This document shows positions 60,209 through 64,000 of a stretch of DNA of 64,000 bases, piece after piece; position 1 is the stretch's first letter; every line of letters begins with the position of its first letter. Source of the stretch: Planctomycetota bacterium (GTDB lineage: Bacteria > Planctomycetota > UBA8742 > UBA2392); the NCBI GenBank assembly GCA_019186845.1, contig JABARW010000012.1:42066-106065 (forward strand), in the 5' to 3' direction. The notes below the pieces were generated by a model that made no database searches, was not told where the DNA came from, and saw only the letters and a list, made by a program, of their open reading frames with translations. A program made the translations under genes and the position numbers.

Positions 60209-61975
60209 ATGCGCCTGCCGCTCCTCATGGTCCTGCTCTGCAGTCCGCTCTGCGCCGCCGACATCTACCTCTCGCCCACGGGAAGCGACACTCCCGGCGG
60301 CGGAACGCTCGGTGCGCCTTTTCAGACGCTGGCCTATGCCCACACGCAAAGCAACCACGGCGACACCCTGATTCTGCGCGCCGGCACCTACACGGGCGGA
60401 GTGTACATGACGCGCAACAACCTGACCGTGCAGAGCTACGCCGGCGAGTGGGCCACGATTGTGCTGCCCAACGGCACCAGCGGTCAGGACGTCACGCTCT
60501 ATTTCGCCGGCAGCGGCTGCACGGCGCGCCGCCTGGAAATCGTCGGCGGCTACTACTACTGCGTGAAGATTGACGCCGGGCCCGCTCTCGTTGAAGACTG
60601 CCGCATCCACGGCAGCGGCCGCGACTGCGTGAAGATTCCCGGCGCCGACAACGTGACCATCCGCCGCTGCGAGATCTATAACTCCGGCCTGCGCGACCCC
60701 AGCAACGCCGAGGGTATCGACAACGTCAACGGCGACACCATGCTCGTGCAGGACTGCTACATCCACGACATCGCCACCAACGGGCTTTACCCCAAGGGCG
60801 GCAGCATCGGCTCCATCATCGAGCGCTGCCTGATCCGCAACTGCGGCGGCAAGGGCATCTCCCTGGCTCAGAGCAGCGACCCCGCCTTCTATGACACCAC
60901 GGCCAACCCCGAGTACTACGGCTGCCGCGACTGCATCGCGCGCAACAACATCATCGAAAACTGCGAGGGCAGCGGCATCGACCTTGAGGCCGCGCTGCGC
61001 GCCCGCGTCTACAACAACACGATGATCAACGTGGCCAAGTCGCAGAACGGCGGCATCCGCTTTGCCAGCAGCACCCTCTCGCTGCCGGGCGGCGGCAGCG
61101 TGACCACGCCCTGCCGCGACTGCGAGATCCGCAACAACATCATCGTGCTGGGCAGCGCCAGCGCGCGGCCCATGCTCTTCATGGGCAACAACTCCCACGC
61201 CGGCACGCTGACCATGAGCCACAACCGCTACTACAAGACAGGCGGCGCGGCTGTTTACTGGTGGGAGCCCACGGGGCAGTACGGCCTCAATCTCGCGGGC
61301 TGGAAGGGCGCCAGCGGCACGGACGCCAGCTCGACCGAAGGCGACCCGCAGGTCGGCGCGGACTGGCACCTGCTCGGCACCAGCCCCTGCATTGACGCGG
61401 GCACGACAATCGCCGGCTTTGCCGATGACTACGACGGCAACACGCGCAGCGGCATCTTTGACATCGGCGCCGACGAAACCGGCGGCACGGCTTTGCCCAC
61501 GCCTCCGCCGGCGGGCATCATCGGCACCGGGGCCACGGGCGCCTCTCCCGCGCCGCCGACCATCGTGACCAGCCCCTCGCTGGCAGCCCAGGTCGGCGTT
61601 CCCTACTCGGTCAACATTGCCTGCTCGGGCGGCAGCGGACCCTACAGCTGGAGCCTGGCGAGCGGGACGCTGCCTCCGGGCCTGACACTTGACACGTCAA
61701 GCACGGCGGCGGCAGCCGCGCTCAGCGGCACGCCCACGACGCCGGGCAGTTACACGTTTACGGTGCAGGTCAGCGGCGGCGGCACCGACACCCAGCAGTT
61801 CACGTTCAACGTGGTGCAGACGCCCGGCCCCGACAGCGGCGGCAGCGCGGGCGGCGGCTGCCTCAGCGCCGAGGGCACGCAGCCGGGGCTGGCCCTGGCC
61901 CTGCTCGCCCTGGCTCTGGCGCTCACACGCGCCTTCCAACGGAGCCTGACTCCATGCCCGACTCGTTCACGATAA
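60209..61975 (+). CDS. Secreted right-handed beta-helix protein with Ig-like domain and Cys-containing C-terminal anchor signal
   Basis: 588 residues. Signal peptide MRLPLLMVLLCSPLCA. Residues ~20-430 are a parallel beta-helix: DIYLSPTGSDTPGGGT start typical of DUF1565-like helices, then rungs such as VRDCYIHD, IIERCLIRNCGGKG, NIIENCEGSG, NNTMINVA. A ~85-residue Ig-like domain follows (PPTIVTSPSLAAQVG to TFNVV, about 447-535), of the PIG type with SGTLPPGLTL. The end has GGSAGGGC, a hydrophobic helix (ALALLALALAL) and basic residues, a tripartite sorting signal with an invariant Cys as in MYXO- or Synerg-CTERM proteins. Possible surface polysaccharide lyase or adhesin; no catalytic site identified. 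Confidence 0.78.
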   Translation: MRLPLLMVLLCSPLCAADIYLSPTGSDTPGGGTLGAPFQTLAYAHTQSNHGDTLILRAGTYTGGVYMTRNNLTVQSYAGEWATIVLPNGTSGQDVTLYFAGSGCTARRLEIVGGYYYCVKIDAGPALVEDCRIHGSGRDCVKIPGADNVTIRRCEIYNSGLRDPSNAEGIDNVNGDTMLVQDCYIHDIATNGLYPKGGSIGSIIERCLIRNCGGKGISLAQSSDPAFYDTTANPEYYGCRDCIARNNIIENCEGSGIDLEAALRARVYNNTMINVAKSQNGGIRFASSTLSLPGGGSVTTPCRDCEIRNNIIVLGSASARPMLFMGNNSHAGTLTMSHNRYYKTGGAAVYWWEPTGQYGLNLAGWKGASGTDASSTEGDPQVGADWHLLGTSPCIDAGTTIAGFADDYDGNTRSGIFDIGADETGGTALPTPPPAGIIGTGATGASPAPPTIVTSPSLAAQVGVPYSVNIACSGGSGPYSWSLASGTLPPGLTLDTSSTAAAAALSGTPTTPGSYTFTVQVSGGGTDTQQFTFNVVQTPGPDSGGSAGGGCLSAEGTQPGLALALLALALALTRAFQRSLTPCPTRSR

Positions 61976-62451
61976 GCGCCACGATTCCCGCCTCACCCAG
62001 GGCCGTGTACGAAGCATGGCTTGACTCAAGAAAGCACGGCGACATGACCGGCAGCGATGCCGGCGTTGACGGCCGCGTCGGAGGCCTGTTCAGCGCCTGG
62101 GATGGCTACATCGAAGGCACCACGCGCGAACTTGCCGCGAACCAGCGCATCGTGCAGGAGTGGCGCACCAGCGAGTTCCCGCCCGGCGCGCCGGACTCGC
62201 GCGTGGAGATCACACTCGAGGCCGTCGGCGCCGCGTGCAGGTTGACGCTCAAACACACCGCCCTGCCGCCGGGCGACGGGCCCAAGTACCGGCAGGGCTG
62301 GGAGGACTACTACTTCAAACCCATGAAGGAGTACTTCGCTCGCCTGGCCCAGAACGACCGCGAGAAGCCGAGGGCCGGCGCCAAGCCCGCGAAGAAGGAA
62401 AAGCCAGCGCGTTCACCGCGGAAAACACAGGGCTCCAGGAAGAAGGCCTGA
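61954..62451 (+). CDS. AHSA1/SRPBCC domain protein
   Basis: 165 residues. Start at 61954 lies inside the end of the beta-helix gene (22-base overlap, different frame). SISATIPASPRAVYEAWLD pattern, GGLFSAWDGYIEGTTREL, RIVQEWRTSEFP and the final WEDYYFKPMKEYF helix match the Hsp90-ATPase-activator-like SRPBCC family, which binds hydrophobic ligands or modulates chaperones. Lys-rich C-terminal tail (about 20 residues). Confidence 0.85.
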   Translation: MPDSFTISATIPASPRAVYEAWLDSRKHGDMTGSDAGVDGRVGGLFSAWDGYIEGTTRELAANQRIVQEWRTSEFPPGAPDSRVEITLEAVGAACRLTLKHTALPPGDGPKYRQGWEDYYFKPMKEYFARLAQNDREKPRAGAKPAKKEKPARSPRKTQGSRKKA

Positions 62452-62479
62452 TCTGTTGTCTGGGAATGCCGAAAAGAAC

Positions 62480-62504
62480 CGGCGGCGCAATCCCTGCGCC
62501 GCCG
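62480..62504 (+). terminator. Intrinsic terminator after the AHSA1-like gene
   Basis: CGGCGGCGCA / TGCGCCGCCG, a perfect 10-bp stem around an ATCCC loop, followed on the plus strand by CTTTGCTTCTGTTC. Lies 30 bases beyond the gene, before the convergent TPR gene. Confidence 0.75.
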
Positions 62505-62545
62505 CTTTGCTTCTGTTCGCTGTGGTGCGCGGTCCTGTCGTTGCT

Positions 62546-63757
62546 TCAGCCCTCGGCCCTTTCCAGGTACTTTTTCGCTTCGTCCTTCCTGCCGATGGAA
62601 TCCAGGAAGGTGCCCAGGGCGTGATGGTACTTGCTCAGACGGTCTGCCTTGCCGTCATCCTTCACTTCGCTCTTCTCTTCGAACTCCACGGCCTTGCGGA
62701 AAGCCTCCTCGGCTTCCTTCTTGCGGCCGGCCACCGCATAGGCCTCCCCCAGCCCAAACCAGCTCTTTGCCAGGATGTGCGGGTCGGCCTTGCCCTTCTC
62801 CTTGCCTTTGACCGAGGCCTGAAAGGCCTTGATCGCCTCCTCATGCTGGTTGAGTTGCGAGAGCGATTCCCCCAGCCCGTGCTGCAGGTGCGAAACCACC
62901 AGGGGGTCTTCGTGGGCGTCCTCAGCCATCTTGATGGCCTTGCGCCGCGCCATCACGCTGGGCATGGGCTTGCCCGCGACGTACAGCATCTCGGCCAGGC
63001 CGCGCTGCATCTGCACCCGTTTCGCAAGCGGCATGCCCGCCTTCTCCGCGAACTTGAGGGCGTTGTTGAAGGCCTTTTCGCCTTCCGCGTTCCAGTCGGC
63101 CAGGCGCTTCTTCAGCGCGGGGTCTGCTGCCTGCGACTTCCCCGTCTGCGCCTGCTGCACCCCCGCCACGGCCTCCTGAAACTTCAGCGAGCCGTCCAGT
63201 TGCGCCGCCAGCGGCTTCAGCGCCCGCCCCAGGTGAAACCACAGGTGCGCCCTGGCTTCATCATCGCTGTTGGCCGCCTCCGCCACCGCCAGGGCCTTGC
63301 GGAACCACTCCGCCGCGTCTTCGTGCTTGTCGCCCAGCAGCAGGGCCTCGCCATAACGGAAGAACAGGTTCACGCGTGAGGCGGGCGGCGCCTGGATTGC
63401 CTCCTTCAGGTCCACGGCCTTGTTGAAGCTGATGACCGCGTTCTGGAGCTGGCCCGCCGCCGCCTGCGCCTCGCCCAGCCGGCAATACGAGTTGGCCAGC
63501 CCGTTCTTGTCTCCGCCGCCGGCCTGCTCGCGCTCGATCATTTTCTCGAAGTGCCGCACGGCGCTTGTCGCGTCGCCGCCGTCGAGTGCCAGGTTGCCCG
63601 CGATTTCATGCCACAGGGCCTCATCCAGCGGCGCCAGATTGCCCGGCATCTCCACCCGGTCGGGGTTGGGGCTCATCTGCCTCAGCACCACCTCGGCAGC
63701 TTTGGCATTGCCCTGGTAGTAGTCGTTGATGGCGGCTTCCAGCTTTTCGTTGGCCAT
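62546..63757 (-). CDS. Tetratricopeptide-repeat protein
   Basis: 403 residues without signal peptide. Eight or more TPR-like helical pairs: AAINDYYQGNAKAAEVVLRQM, ALWHEIAGNLALDGGDATSAVRHFEKMI, YCRLGEAQAAAGQLQNAVISFNKAV, FRYGEALLLGDKHEDAAEWFRKAL, LQHGLGESLSQLNQHEEAIKAFQASV, FGLGEAYAVAGRKKEAEEAFRKAV and YHHALGTFLDSIGRKDEAKKYLERA. Cytoplasmic scaffold; partner unknown. Divergent from the lipoprotein gene at the window end. Confidence 0.88.
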   Translation of the reverse strand: MANEKLEAAINDYYQGNAKAAEVVLRQMSPNPDRVEMPGNLAPLDEALWHEIAGNLALDGGDATSAVRHFEKMIEREQAGGGDKNGLANSYCRLGEAQAAAGQLQNAVISFNKAVDLKEAIQAPPASRVNLFFRYGEALLLGDKHEDAAEWFRKALAVAEAANSDDEARAHLWFHLGRALKPLAAQLDGSLKFQEAVAGVQQAQTGKSQAADPALKKRLADWNAEGEKAFNNALKFAEKAGMPLAKRVQMQRGLAEMLYVAGKPMPSVMARRKAIKMAEDAHEDPLVVSHLQHGLGESLSQLNQHEEAIKAFQASVKGKEKGKADPHILAKSWFGLGEAYAVAGRKKEAEEAFRKAVEFEEKSEVKDDGKADRLSKYHHALGTFLDSIGRKDEAKKYLERAEG

Positions 63758-63814
63758 GGGTTGCCTCGTGTTCAGATTGGCCGATAATCACGGTTTGAAG
63801 TAAAGAAAGCAACC

Positions 63815-64000
63815 ATGGACCCGAAGCGCGCGTCTTGCCTGCCCCTGCTGCTCCTCGCCCTCCTTGGCGCCGCATGCGGATTTGTGGGCGTCAATGCCTG
63901 GCCCGACGACCACGACAACGACGGCGAAGAAGCCCTCGACCTTCCGCCGCAATCCGCCCTGCCGGGCCGCTTCCGCGCCCGTGGCGACGTTCCCAACAGC
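63815..64000 (+). CDS. Lipoprotein (partial, N-terminal end)
   Basis: Open from ATG 63815 to the window edge, 62 residues seen. N-terminus is a lipoprotein signal: basic MDPKRASC, a hydrophobic stretch PLLLLALLGAAC with lipobox GAAC (Cys21), then an acidic DDHDNDGEE segment. No domain visible yet. A purine-rich AAAGAAAG lies just upstream. Confidence 0.6.
   Translation, partial: MDPKRASCLPLLLLALLGAACGFVGVNAWPDDHDNDGEEALDLPPQSALPGRFRARGDVPNS

Overview
This 64 kb window is GC-rich (roughly 65 % by eye), densely coded chromosomal DNA of a Gram-negative bacterium. Outer-membrane or periplasm-related genes include an RND efflux pair, a heptose-bisphosphate phosphatase, lipoproteins and a periplasmic phosphate-binding protein. 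The gene mix suggests Planctomycetota or a related deep lineage: a large B12-dependent ribonucleotide reductase, a suf-only Fe-S system, oversized PstC/PstA permeases, paired secreted alpha/alpha-toroid (squalene-cyclase-like) proteins, a BshC-like protein and many orphan lipoproteins. That placement is inference; no rRNA or tRNA gene was seen.

Layout. 1-8 kb: end of uvrB, a GC-poor single-gene islet encoding a DisA/DAC-like probable nucleotide sensor, a VOC protein, a CHAD-HD fusion, cdsA, an ABC-2 exporter pair and two envelope-type proteins. 8-15.4 kb: a minus-strand pstSCAB phosphate operon whose two permeases carry very large extracytoplasmic inserts. 15.5-19 kb: a small membrane protein, a solitary N6-adenine methyltransferase, and a phospholipid-methyltransferase-like gene with a STAS-domain gene. 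19.3-23.5 kb: RND adaptor and pump. 23.6-27.1 kb: nrdJ, preceded by a 0.5 kb region with DnaA-box-like and NrdR-box-like sequences. 27.6-33.9 kb: sufE diverging from sufBCDS-sufT. 34-36 kb: DUF1428, a BNR-repeat propeller, a MoaD/ThiS-like protein bracketed by related palindromes, and DUF2277. 36-46 kb: a degenerate gluzincin-like protein, cystathionine beta-synthase, a macro-domain protein, gmhB and two paralogous secreted toroid proteins. 46-52 kb: bshC-like gene, a membrane-protein gene split by an in-frame TGA next to a winged-helix regulator, glycerate kinase, an M14/AstE-like lipoprotein, a MORN-CPBP fusion and an ABM monooxygenase. 52-60 kb: two FAD oxidoreductases, a CPBP protease, pheS without pheT, a PTPS-family protein, MoxR and two tandem cold-shock genes separated by triplicated hairpins. 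60-64 kb: a secreted beta-helix protein with a Cys-containing C-terminal anchor signal, an AHSA1 protein, a TPR protein and the start of a lipoprotein gene.

The clearest functional units are phosphate uptake (pst), Fe-S assembly (suf), deoxynucleotide synthesis (nrdJ) and drug or lipid export (RND and ABC-2 pairs). The candidates most worth following for novelty are the GC-poor DAC-like sensor gene, the CHAD-HD fusion, the giant Pst permeases, the TGA-split membrane gene and the repeated palindromes around moaD and the cold-shock genes. All functional calls come from reading motifs; no database search was possible.
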